DNA of 12,724 nucleotides from Pseudomonadota bacterium (GCA_018822065.1 JAHJKV010000470.1:1-12724), one strand, 5' to 3'; counted from the stretch's first letter, positions 1 to 6,459 are shown. Notes: generated by a model not told the origin, from the letters alone. Program-made: numbers and translations.

Positions 1-141
1 ATCCTGGAGCTCCGCAACCGATTCGCCACCCGCCTCGGCCTCAAGAATTTCTACCGCTCCCTCCTCGATTTCGGACAGATGCCCTTCCCTTTGCTGGCAG
101 AACTCATGGAAGAACTCGCCATCACGCAAAACGGCCCCTAA
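1..141 (+). CDS. C-terminal end of a DUF885-family protein (partial)
   Basis: Only the last 46 codons lie in the window, in frame 1, ending at TAA 139-141. The visible peptide begins ILELRNRFATRLG and continues with NFYRSLLDFGQMPFPLL. The pattern 'leucine-rich helix, arginine, F-hydrophobic, then a G-x-x-P-hydrophobic turn just before the C-terminus' resembles the tail of DUF885 proteins, a family of roughly 550-600 residues often considered metallopeptidase-like. The catalytic region would lie to the left of the window, so neither activity nor localisation can be judged here. The gene is convergent with the DUF4139 gene, with 84 nt between the stops. The family call rests on a short C-terminal match by eye and could be wrong; that this is a real gene end is more certain. 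Confidence 0.6.
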   Translation: MLELRNRFATRLGLKNFYRSLLDFGQMPFPLLAELMEELAITQNGP

Positions 142-149
142 GGGCCGTT
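130..149 (+). terminator. Stop-codon hairpin (possible terminator, no U-tract)
   Basis: AACGGCCC at 130-137 pairs perfectly with GGGCCGTT at 142-149, giving an 8-bp GC-rich stem with loop CTAA. The loop contains the TAA stop of the upstream gene. Only two T follow before CGCC, so it is not a classical intrinsic terminator. It may protect the 3' end or act as a weak transcription barrier between the two convergent genes. Confidence 0.4.
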
Positions 150-225
150 CGCCTTCGCCAACATATGTCCTGCGCCAGCGGCCCCAAAAACACCCCCAGC
201 GGCCCTCTGTGCGCAAACCAGACCA

Positions 226-1605
226 CTAGGAAATGTCCACGCTATAGCTCAGGGTGGTCGCCCCCTTGCCAGGCGGAAGCACGAGTTCAAACTCCACCAT
301 CCCCGATGACACCTTTTCATACTTCATGGTCGCCTTGCTGATGCTCCATTGTCCGTTGAGCATCTCCTGGAGCTTCACCCGCTTTTCGACCTTGGACCCG
401 TTACGCACCGTGATTTCCCAGGTCATGGAGACGGCGGTCTTGCCTATCTTGCGGAACGCGGTCTGAACCCGCTCCACCGTGACATCAAAAGCATTTCCGA
501 GCTTCAGGCGAACCTTTTCCCCATCCGGAACGTGGCCCACCTGATCCTCGCCCAACAACAGCGCTGCGCCCTCGACCTCTCGCCTATAGACCCGGGCTGT
601 TCCTGCGGGCATGGCCTGGCCCAGGCCGCTCTTCCCGTCGTTCTCGAATTCCAGGAACGCCTCCACTGGCTGCTCGATTGGCCTGCCTTGCTGTCCGGCC
701 CAGACCGTAAACCGGCTGATCAACTCGGAGCGGACCGGCACTTTGGGAGCTGAAAAGAGCCGGACTTGACGCGACTCCGCCCGGGACAGGCTCACAGGGC
801 GGGACAGTTCATAGAGGTGATACTCCCCAACGGCACGCTCCTGTGGTCCCGGGACCGCATCCATGGTCATATAGGCCTCGGACTTGGCCTGTCGCATCTG
901 CGGGGAAACCCTGTTGACCTCCCCGGCCACCAGCTTGATACCTGCCTCAGGGAAATCCATGCCCGTCTGGTTGTCGATGGTTGCCCAGGCGCTCAAGGCC
1001 GCGTTCTTGCCTTGCTCATCCAAAATCAGGGCATAGTCCGCGCGCCAGCCCATGCCGTCGGCCAGATAGGAAACTTCCACATCTTGTCGGGCTGGACCGC
1101 GGTTCTCCACCAACCAGCGCAGGGTCGGTTCCCGGTCCAGACCCTCAGGCAGTTCCGGCAGCAATATCCCCTCGAAGGGACCAACATAGATTGAATCCCC
1201 TAGGTCAAAGACCGGCGTTCCACCGGCGTCCAGCAAGACCGCCTTGCGGCTGATCCGACCATTGGCATCCCTGGGATCAGGCAGGATGACGGTCACCTCA
1301 CGCCCACGATACCGCCGGAACAGCGTGGACGCATCCGCCCGATCAAACCGGTACCCGATCTCAAGCACCCGAAAGCGATCCGGTGCCGTCAGAGACCGCA
1401 CAGAAAGCGTGTCCGGCAGAACCGTTTCAGGAACACCGGAAAAGACCACCTCGCCGTCAGCGGGCAAACTCAGACTACGCACCTCGCACACCAGGACCCT
1501 GCCGTTCCCATAGACGGCCAGGTCAAGGGTTCCGGCACCGGCGTAGGCCAACTGCACAACTCCCGTCATGAGGAATACTGCCACGAGAACAATCATACGG
1601 GTCAT
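226..1605 (-). CDS. Secreted DUF4139 domain protein
   Basis: This 459-residue protein has a typical Sec signal peptide (MTRMIVLVAVFLMTGVVQLAYA, probable cleavage after A22), so it should be exported to the periplasm or cell surface. The body is beta-rich. Residues about 168-459 match the DUF4139 style: ENRGPARQDVEVSYLADGMGWRADY near 167-191, an MPAGTARVYRRE segment near 332-343, and a C-terminus of TTLSYSVDIS. Many DUF4139 proteins also carry an N-terminal DUF4140 coiled-coil domain and run to 500-600 residues; here residues 25-165 are mostly strands with no long coiled coil, so this is the shorter form. No catalytic motif is visible and the function of the family is not established. Start ATG 1603-1605 is supported by AAGGAG eight nt upstream and by a consensus -10 box about 62 nt upstream. 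It stands alone as a single-gene unit. Confidence 0.85.
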   Translation of the reverse strand: MTRMIVLVAVFLMTGVVQLAYAGAGTLDLAVYGNGRVLVCEVRSLSLPADGEVVFSGVPETVLPDTLSVRSLTAPDRFRVLEIGYRFDRADASTLFRRYRGREVTVILPDPRDANGRISRKAVLLDAGGTPVFDLGDSIYVGPFEGILLPELPEGLDREPTLRWLVENRGPARQDVEVSYLADGMGWRADYALILDEQGKNAALSAWATIDNQTGMDFPEAGIKLVAGEVNRVSPQMRQAKSEAYMTMDAVPGPQERAVGEYHLYELSRPVSLSRAESRQVRLFSAPKVPVRSELISRFTVWAGQQGRPIEQPVEAFLEFENDGKSGLGQAMPAGTARVYRREVEGAALLLGEDQVGHVPDGEKVRLKLGNAFDVTVERVQTAFRKIGKTAVSMTWEITVRNGSKVEKRVKLQEMLNGQWSISKATMKYEKVSSGMVEFELVLPPGKGATTLSYSVDIS

Positions 1606-1666
1606 CAGCGAAACTCCTTGTTGTCAAAATCGTACAGCAAACCACCTCATCGGGAAAGAGCGAGCA

Positions 1667-1672
1667 ATTATA
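1667..1672 (-). promoter_or_regulatory. -10 box for the DUF4139 gene
   Basis: On the minus strand these bases read TATAAT, an exact sigma-70 -10 hexamer, with a G/T-rich stretch before it. No good -35 is present at the right distance (GTGTTT at 17-bp spacing is poor), so it may be a weak or activator-dependent promoter. Transcription would begin near 1660, giving a leader of about 55 nt with AAGGAG (complement of 1614-1619) just before the ATG. Confidence 0.45.
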
Positions 1673-1699
1673 ACACGACAATTTTTCACAAACACATTG

Positions 1700-1725
1700 C
1701 TAGATTTTTTCTAAAAATTTTCTAG
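1700..1725. repeat. AT-rich inverted/direct repeat (possible operator)
   Basis: CTAGA at 1700-1704 and TCTAG at 1721-1725 form the arms of an inverted repeat around a T/A-rich core. Inside it TTTTCTA occurs twice (1707-1713 and 1718-1724), 11 bp apart, about one helical turn. It lies about 30 bp upstream of the DUF4139 -10 box, a position suited to an activator or a nucleoid-associated protein. Function is inferred from position only. Confidence 0.3.
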
Positions 1726-1816
1726 TTGTTGGTATTACAGTATTTAAATTGCTGCTTTCGGTTTTTAGACCCAAGCACCCTTGGTTAGCTGCCGTGCACC
1801 CGCACCATCGGATCGT

Positions 1817-1845
1817 TTGGTCGCAGGGCCACATTCGCATATAAT
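1817..1845 (+). promoter_or_regulatory. Candidate sigma-70 promoter for the GGDEF gene
   Basis: TTGGTC at 1817-1822 and an exact TATAAT at 1840-1845 are separated by 17 bp. Transcription would start near 1852, giving a leader of about 318 nt before the ATG at 2170. The -35 matches consensus at only three of six positions. It could instead drive a small RNA, but no terminator is visible between it and the GGDEF gene. Confidence 0.35.
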
Positions 1846-2113
1846 CGGAGGGTGTTTACCTCTCAATTTCGAATAAATTAACACTTAGTGCGACACTTTG
1901 AAGGCACTTGGCAATCAGACCCATTTCAAATTTCACCCTCAGCACGACAGCCCGGATATGACTGACCGACCAGGCAGACCCTCTCCATCGGTCTTTCCAT
2001 AGGCCACCTCAGACACATTTGCATACCGCGTCTATTTCCTTTGCTCTCTTCCCAATTCATCCAAAAAAATATACATTGTCCATGTTGGTTGGGGAGGTGT
2101 GCTTCAGCAAGAT

Positions 2114-2142
2114 TTCCCGCCGCGTCTGCAACGCTTCGGGAA
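2114..2142 (+). other. Leader hairpin upstream of the GGDEF gene
   Basis: TTCCCG (2114-2119) pairs with CGGGAA (2137-2142), and inside it GCGT (2122-2125) pairs with ACGC (2131-2134) around the loop CTGCA, with a small 2-by-2 internal loop. It ends 15 nt before the weak ribosome binding site (TGGGA, 2158-2162). It could influence translation, but may be chance in a GC-rich leader. Confidence 0.3.
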
Positions 2143-2169
2143 CCATCGTTCATCATCTGGGACATGCGC

Positions 2170-3249
2170 ATGACTGAAAAAGACAAAAGCTTGGAAGAAT
2201 TTCGATCGCTTCTCGAGCACTTCGGTGTTGCCGACGACCTGGACTGGCTTTCCGTTGTCCTCTTCGCCCGCAACCTCGTCGCCCACCTCACCATCTACGA
2301 CGAAAACCAGAAAACCGAGATACAGCGAGTCATCCTCAGAGAAATCGCCAAAAACAAACTCACCAAGGAAACCTTTCTCCAAATTGTGGACCAGATCGAA
2401 TCCTTCATGCTCCAGAACAAGGCTTCCTTGGAGCTGCAGAACGCCCTGGACAACGAAAAACGCTCCACCGTGACCTTGGTCGACGAAATGAACTCCCTGT
2501 TTGCCGCCCTGCGGGGATCCAACAAGCGGCAGGAACAGACCATCAACCGCTTTGGTCAGCAGACCGTCGCCGCCGTGGAATCCGACCAGAACAAGACCAA
2601 CATCATCAAACAGGTCCGCGGCATGCTCACCGAACTGGTGACGGAATTCAAGGAAGAAGCCCGCAACTGGGAGGAAAAAGCGAGAAACCTCGAGAGAACG
2701 GCAAATTTCGACCCGCTGCTCACGGACTTGTACAACAGACGCTCCTTTGACTCCTACCTCGACGATACGGTTGTCGAAAGCCAAAGCAGACACACTCCTT
2801 TGTCTCTGCTCATGATCGATGTGGACCACTTCAAGCAAGTCAACGATACCCACGGCCACCAGGTGGGCGATGACCTCCTTCGCGCTCTGGCCAAGCTGAT
2901 TCACTCCCATGCAGCCAGCTTCGAAGGATACCCTGCCCGCTTTGGCGGGGAAGAACTTGTCATTGTCTGCCCCATGGGTGCTGATCGGAGCATCTTTGAG
3001 GCAGAAAGCATCCGCCAGGATGTGGAGGGATACGAATTTCTCAGTCGAAAAGGTGGTAAAATCATCGGTGTTCCGATCCATTTCACCATCTCCATCGGAG
3101 TTGCCCAATTGGAAGAAGGCTGGGATGCGGACCGGTTGGTGGAGGCTGCAGACACGGCACTCTATACGGCCAAAAAATCCGGGAGAAACATCGTTTCCCG
3201 ATATGATTTCGGCCCCAGGACAACCCGAGAAGGCAACACTGACAGCTAG
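2170..3249 (+). CDS. Diguanylate cyclase (GGDEF domain, soluble)
   Basis: This cytoplasmic protein of 359 residues has an all-helical N-terminal part (about 1-175, with charged coiled-coil stretches near 95-135 and 150-178) and a C-terminal GGDEF domain (about 178-345). The GGDEF domain shows FDPLLTDLYNRRSF at 180-193, the metal-binding IDVDHFK at 216-222, HGHQVGDDLL at 228-237, active-site RFGGEEL at 257-263, and the C-terminal ADTALYTAKKSGRN at 327-340. GGEEL is an active variant, so synthesis of c-di-GMP from two GTP is expected. The inhibitory I-site RxxD, five residues before GGEEL, reads SFEG, so product inhibition by this route should be absent. No EAL domain and no membrane segment are present. 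Start ATG 2170 is chosen because TGGGA lies seven nt upstream; ATG 2164 has the site too close and TTG 2041 has none. The N-terminal domain is probably the sensor, but I do not recognise it. Confidence 0.9.
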   Translation: MTEKDKSLEEFRSLLEHFGVADDLDWLSVVLFARNLVAHLTIYDENQKTEIQRVILREIAKNKLTKETFLQIVDQIESFMLQNKASLELQNALDNEKRSTVTLVDEMNSLFAALRGSNKRQEQTINRFGQQTVAAVESDQNKTNIIKQVRGMLTELVTEFKEEARNWEEKARNLERTANFDPLLTDLYNRRSFDSYLDDTVVESQSRHTPLSLLMIDVDHFKQVNDTHGHQVGDDLLRALAKLIHSHAASFEGYPARFGGEELVIVCPMGADRSIFEAESIRQDVEGYEFLSRKGGKIIGVPIHFTISIGVAQLEEGWDADRLVEAADTALYTAKKSGRNIVSRYDFGPRTTREGNTDS

Positions 3250-3260
3250 CTTCTCGGCGT

Positions 3261-5759
3261 TCAGCTGGTAAGTTCTTCTATTTTGGCAAACAGCTTTTCC
3301 ATGTCCACTGGCTTGGTCAAGTAATCATTCATGCCTGCGGCCAGCATCCGATCCTTGTCACCTTTCATGGCATAGGCAGTCAGAGCGATAATCGGGATCG
3401 CCGGGTCTACCCCCCCCCCTTTGGAAGACCGGATTAGAGCGGTTGCCTTCAGTCCATCCACCTCTGGCATCTGGATATCCATGAGCACAATGTCGAATTG
3501 CTGTTGTGCCAACAGCTCCAGCACCACCCTCCCATTTTCAGCCACGGTCACGACATGCCCCGCTTCCTGTAAAAAATGGGTCAAAAATTCCTGATTGAGC
3601 ATATTGTCTTCAGCCAGGAGCACCCGTACGCCCTTCCTTCGAGCCGTGGAACTGGCCAAGCTGCCCTGGGTTGTTTTCTTGGCATGTGCCTGCTGCCGGA
3701 AGGAAAGCCTAAAACAGAACCGGCTGCCTACGCCGACCTGACTACGGAGTTCAATACTCCCGCCCATCATCTCCACCAGACGGCGAGAAATAGCGAGTCC
3801 CAGCCCGGTTCCGCGCTGCCGTTTCGTCAGGGATGGATCGAGTTGGCTAAAGACGTCAAAGAGCTGGTCCAGTTTATCGTCTGGAATCCCGATTCCAGTG
3901 TCCTCCACCTCGAACCGCAACCGGGTCTTGTGTCCCGACAACTTCGACAAGTGGACTGACAGCTTCACACGTCCCTTGTCGGTAAATTTTATGGCGTTGG
4001 ACAGCAGATTGGCAAGAACCTGTCCCAAACGGCCGGCATCACCCATCAGTCCATCTGGAATACCCTCTTCCTTGCTGAAAACCAGCGATATACCTTTGCT
4101 CTCGGCGTCCAGCCGAAAGGTGTCGTACAAACTGTCCAGGCGTTCCTGCAAGCTGAATGGCGCAAGCTTCAGCTCCATCTTGTTGGCTTCGATCTTTGAA
4201 AAGTCGAGAATATCATTGATGATATCCAAAAGGGAGAGGGAAGCCGACTTGATGCCCGCAAGATATTCCCTTTGCTGCTCCTTCAGGTCCATGGAAAGCA
4301 CCATGTCGGTCATGCCCAGGATGCCCACCATTGGAGTACGAATCTCGTGGCTCATATTTGCCAAAAATTCACTCTTTGCCGCACTGGCTGCTTCAGCCGC
4401 CACCTTGGCAGCCAACAACTCCTGTTCCAGCTGTTTTCGCTGAGTGATGTCCCAAATAGTCGCCAGAATGTTTTTATTAGGGAGGACCTTGGCTCCCATT
4501 TCCACATCGGAGTAGCCTCCATCCTTGCGGCGCACCCGCATTTCCAGATTGATGCTCCCGCCAAGGCGCACCCCCTTGAGGGCGCTCGGGACGGCATCAA
4601 TCTCATCCGGATGCAGGAGTTGCAAAGAATTCATGGCTTGAAGATCCTGCTGCTGGTAACCGAAGATGTCTACAGCTGCGGGATTGGCATGCAAAAAATT
4701 GCCCTCGGGATCGAGAACGAAAATGGCCTCCGCCGCCTGTTCATAGAGGGCCCGGTAGTGTTCCTCGGCCTCCATGATCCGGTCATGGGCCTTCTGCACC
4801 TCGGCGGTTCGCTCCTGGACCCGGGACTCAAGCTCCTCTCGTACGCCGTGCAACTGCGCCTCGAAACGGAGCCGGTCCGTGATATCTTCAATAATGCCGA
4901 CTAGGGCCATCGGTCGTCCCGCTGGATCATACAGGGGCACCTTGATCGTATGGGCCCTAAATGCCTTTGCACCACTGCCGACATCCTCCACAGGGATCTC
5001 CACCGTGACCCTGCCGGCCATGACTTCCTCGTCCATCTTTCGGAAAAAAGTAGCCTGTTCTTCCGAAAAAAGATCAAAATCAGTCTTTCCGATCACATCC
5101 TCACGCTTCAATCCCGTGAGTTGTTCCATGGTGGCGTTCCATATGAGATACGAAAAGCCCAGGTTTGGTTTCTTCACAAACAGCCCGACTGGAAGGTGCT
5201 CCAGAATGGTGGTCAGGAACTGCTTCTGTTCCAACATGATGGACTCGGCAACCTTACGGGCGGTCATGTCCCTGGCAATGCACAGCACGGCTTTATTGCC
5301 ATGGTAATCCACGATTCGTGCGTTGATTTCAACTGGCAGGAAACGGCCATCGCGATGCTTCTGCACAGCCTCGTAGGCATAGGTCCCACGGCTCAAAAGT
5401 CTGTCACGAATGCTCTGAAAGTGTTTTCGCGAGGGCTCTGGGTCCAGGTCTGCGATGTGGCTCCCGAGCAGATCTGAACGCGCATAGGCCAATCTGCGGC
5501 AGGCCACGGCGTTGATGTTTAAAATCACACCATCAAGATCATGAATAAAGATAGCGTCCCCTGCCTCGTCCAGGATGGAGGAGGAGAGCTCGGTTTCGGT
5601 CCTTTGGGACAATGCATCGTTGGGGCCACCGCCATGAGCGTCGAACAAGAGCAAAATCTTCTCTTTGGTCCGAACTCCCATACCCGGAGTCGCATCCAGT
5701 ATCGCGACCAGTTTGTCCCGACGCTGCTTGCGTCGCAAAGCGTCTAATGGTTCATCCAT
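3261..5759 (-). CDS. Soluble hybrid histidine kinase, PAS-PAS-PAS-HisKA-HATPase-REC
   Basis: This is an 832-residue sensor kinase without membrane segments, so it senses a cytoplasmic signal. Order: PAS 1 (about 60-170), PAS 2 (177-297), a coiled coil (299-341), PAS 3 (333-443), HisKA (462-528) with phospho-acceptor H471 in NMSHEIRTP, HATPase_c (575-690) with N-box NLLSNAIKF (N584, N588), G1 DTGIGIP (620-626) and G2 GTGLGL (650-655), then a receiver domain (711-828) with acidic pair E717/D718, phospho-acceptor D761 in LMDIQMP, T794 and K816. All catalytic residues are present. The phosphate would pass from H471 to D761 and then probably to an external Hpt protein and regulator not seen here. 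Start ATG 5757-5759 has GAAGG five nt upstream; an in-frame TTG 12 codons earlier has no such site. It runs tail-to-tail with the GGDEF gene (11-bp gap). A run of ten G interrupts the receiver coding sequence. Ligands of the PAS domains cannot be told. Confidence 0.93.
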   Translation of the reverse strand: MDEPLDALRRKQRRDKLVAILDATPGMGVRTKEKILLLFDAHGGGPNDALSQRTETELSSSILDEAGDAIFIHDLDGVILNINAVACRRLAYARSDLLGSHIADLDPEPSRKHFQSIRDRLLSRGTYAYEAVQKHRDGRFLPVEINARIVDYHGNKAVLCIARDMTARKVAESIMLEQKQFLTTILEHLPVGLFVKKPNLGFSYLIWNATMEQLTGLKREDVIGKTDFDLFSEEQATFFRKMDEEVMAGRVTVEIPVEDVGSGAKAFRAHTIKVPLYDPAGRPMALVGIIEDITDRLRFEAQLHGVREELESRVQERTAEVQKAHDRIMEAEEHYRALYEQAAEAIFVLDPEGNFLHANPAAVDIFGYQQQDLQAMNSLQLLHPDEIDAVPSALKGVRLGGSINLEMRVRRKDGGYSDVEMGAKVLPNKNILATIWDITQRKQLEQELLAAKVAAEAASAAKSEFLANMSHEIRTPMVGILGMTDMVLSMDLKEQQREYLAGIKSASLSLLDIINDILDFSKIEANKMELKLAPFSLQERLDSLYDTFRLDAESKGISLVFSKEEGIPDGLMGDAGRLGQVLANLLSNAIKFTDKGRVKLSVHLSKLSGHKTRLRFEVEDTGIGIPDDKLDQLFDVFSQLDPSLTKRQRGTGLGLAISRRLVEMMGGSIELRSQVGVGSRFCFRLSFRQQAHAKKTTQGSLASSTARRKGVRVLLAEDNMLNQEFLTHFLQEAGHVVTVAENGRVVLELLAQQQFDIVLMDIQMPEVDGLKATALIRSSKGGGVDPAIPIIALTAYAMKGDKDRMLAAGMNDYLTKPVDMEKLFAKIEELTS
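3410..3419 (-). repeat. G10 homopolymer tract inside the receiver-domain coding region
   Basis: On the coding (minus) strand AAA is followed by ten G, encoding K780-G-G-G783 and the first base of V784, in the loop between helix 3 and strand 4 of the receiver. At this length slippage is expected to be frequent. Reading the frames: with nine G the next codon is TAG, ending the protein at G783; with eleven G a TGA follows after GRPGDPDYRSDCLCHER. Either change removes T794 and K816. The next longest C or G runs I noticed are seven bases, in the RND permease gene. Confidence 0.75.
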
Positions 5760-5859
5760 GCAAACCTTCGAGAATTGCCAATCCACAGTGCCCAAGCCAG
5801 GAGAAGTGCATTACACCCATAGCGTATTGCCCGCGCAACTGTCTATAACTATGACTTTT

Positions 5860-5879
5860 CATACCATCATGATGATATG
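5860..5879. promoter_or_regulatory. 20-bp palindrome, candidate activator binding site
   Basis: The site reads CATACCATCA then TGATGATATG. All base pairs of the dyad match except the fifth from each end (C opposite A). It lies about 180-200 bp upstream of the sigma-54 promoter, within the usual distance for an enhancer-binding-protein site, and about 100 bp upstream of the kinase ATG, so it could serve either gene. The cognate protein is unknown. Confidence 0.45.
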
Positions 5880-5991
5880 CCCTGGTCACGATTCTATTAA
5901 ACACAACTGACTGGTTTCCAGACCACTACAGTACCGTCAACCCACCAGCATTCCCATCAAAACATTGCCTCCGAGTTTTCGTCGGCATTTT

Positions 5992-6020
5992 GACACAGGC
6001 TGTAAGCCTCCCTTCGTGTC
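5992..6020. promoter_or_regulatory. Nested inverted repeat upstream of the sigma-54 promoter
   Basis: GACAC (5992-5996) and GTGTC (6016-6020) enclose a tight inverted repeat AGGCT-GTA-AGCCT (5997-6009). It lies 37 bp before the -24 element. As RNA or cruciform it would be a hairpin with a six-base bulge. It may be a regulator site; no T-run follows, so it is unlikely to be a terminator. Confidence 0.3.
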
Positions 6021-6056
6021 GAAATTAAATGCTTGAAATTACATTAATAATATTAT

Positions 6057-6072
6057 TGGCACACCGGTTGCT
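6057..6072 (+). promoter_or_regulatory. Sigma-54 (RpoN) -24/-12 promoter
   Basis: TGGCAC (6057-6062), five bases, then TTGCT (6068-6072) matches the sigma-54 consensus TGGCAC-N5-TTGCW exactly, including the invariant GG and GC at the right distance. The start of transcription is expected near 6083, leaving a leader of about 34 nt that ends in AGAGGAG (6103-6109) seven nt before the ATG of the small gene. Such promoters need an ATP-dependent enhancer-binding protein; none is encoded in this window. Confidence 0.85.
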
Positions 6073-6116
6073 ATTAACGATTTCGTGTGATTTGAACCAA
6101 CGAGAGGAGCGTCGCC

Positions 6117-6398
6117 ATGACCCATAAAGTAACAGCTGACAGCAGCTCTGAGGCCATCAGGGCCTTGCGGGAAGAGGGGTACGAGCCCATCTTTTCCGTG
6201 GATGAACACAAAAGCCTCGATGAAATCATGTCCGAGATCGACTGGTCCAAGTATGGTGCCCATGATCCCTCGGAATCGAGCATGGACCCCAACATGGAAC
6301 CGGTCTACCATCTCGATGACATGTCTGCCGACCAGTACCTGATCCCCCGCGCCAACCGCGTGACCAGGGACAAGGCACTGTCCCTCGCCTACCGCTAA
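6117..6398 (+). CDS. Small acidic protein of unknown function, sigma-54 controlled
   Basis: I do not recognise this 93-residue protein. It starts at ATG 6117 with a strong AGAGGAG seven nt upstream. It has no signal peptide, membrane segment or cysteine and is acidic (19 D/E against 10 K/R). The N-terminal part (8-42) looks helical with a possible beta strand (EPIFSVDE, 23-30); the middle (43-62) is polar and rich in S, P, D and M, likely disordered; the tail (73-93, YLIPRANRVTRDKALSLAYR) is basic with a possible amphipathic helix. It is a single-gene unit: exact sigma-54 promoter before it, intrinsic terminator after it. That arrangement argues strongly that it is a real, regulated gene, perhaps a small adaptor or stress-type protein, but no function follows from the sequence. 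The neighbouring divergent kinase is a candidate partner in regulation only. Confidence 0.85.
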   Translation: MTHKVTADSSSEAIRALREEGYEPIFSVDEHKSLDEIMSEIDWSKYGAHDPSESSMDPNMEPVYHLDDMSADQYLIPRANRVTRDKALSLAYR

Positions 6399-6426
6399 AG
6401 CCGGAAGGGGGGAGAAATGTGTCTGA

Positions 6427-6459
6427 ACGGCTCTCGACAGGAAGTCGGGAGCCGTTTTT
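6427..6459 (+). terminator. Intrinsic terminator of the 93-aa gene
   Basis: ACGGCTC (6427-6433) pairs with GAGCCGT (6449-6455), U6434 can wobble with G6448, and CGAC (6435-6438) pairs with GTCG (6444-6447) around the loop AGGAA. The 12-bp stem runs into TTTTT (6455-6459). It lies 29 nt after the TAA. On the opposite strand no T-run follows the hairpin, so it serves the plus strand; it ends just before the stop of the convergent DAC gene. Confidence 0.92.

Larger units (their letters stand above)
1606..2169. other. Non-coding region between DUF4139 and GGDEF genes
   Basis: These 564 bp contain no convincing gene on either strand. The left part (about 1660-1760) is strikingly AT-rich compared with the surrounding genes and holds a CTAGA...TCTAG inverted repeat and the minus-strand -10 box of the DUF4139 gene. 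The middle holds a TATAAT box on the plus strand at 1840. The right part (2041-2169) can be read as an in-frame N-terminal extension of the GGDEF protein from a TTG at 2041, but that peptide has no matching ribosome binding site and is unlike the rest of the protein. I see no c-di-GMP or other known riboswitch signature. Confidence 0.6.
5760..6116. other. Divergent control region between kinase and 93-aa gene
   Basis: These 357 bp separate the divergently transcribed hybrid kinase and the small acidic protein gene. They hold no convincing gene. From left to right I see the kinase ribosome binding site, a near-perfect 20-bp palindrome (5860-5879), a short CTGG-TTT-CCAG repeat (5911-5921), a CCGA...TCGG repeat (about 5972-5986), a nested inverted repeat (5992-6020), an AT-rich segment (6020-6056) and a sigma-54 promoter (6057-6072). 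I found no convincing sigma-70 or sigma-54 promoter facing the kinase. Confidence 0.6.

Noticed and set aside
175..205. Two copies of CCAGCGGCCC spaced 21 bp apart between the convergent genes.
   Set aside because: Only two short GC-rich copies, no hairpin, and no promoter nearby; chance is likely.
2041..2169. In-frame N-terminal extension of the GGDEF protein from a TTG.
   Set aside because: No ribosome binding site before it, two cysteines and an unrelated composition; ATG 2170 with TGGGA fits better.
1850..2169. Possible c-di-GMP riboswitch before the GGDEF gene.
   Set aside because: I looked for the conserved core and tetraloop-receptor pattern of the known classes and did not find it.
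2104..3108. A 334-codon open frame on the minus strand.
   Set aside because: It lies opposite the GGDEF gene, whose motifs are clear; the peptide is low-complexity F/V/G/E-rich without a recognisable domain.
5760..5795. TTG start giving the hybrid kinase 12 more residues.
   Set aside because: No ribosome binding site precedes it, while ATG 5757-5759 has GAAGG at five nt.
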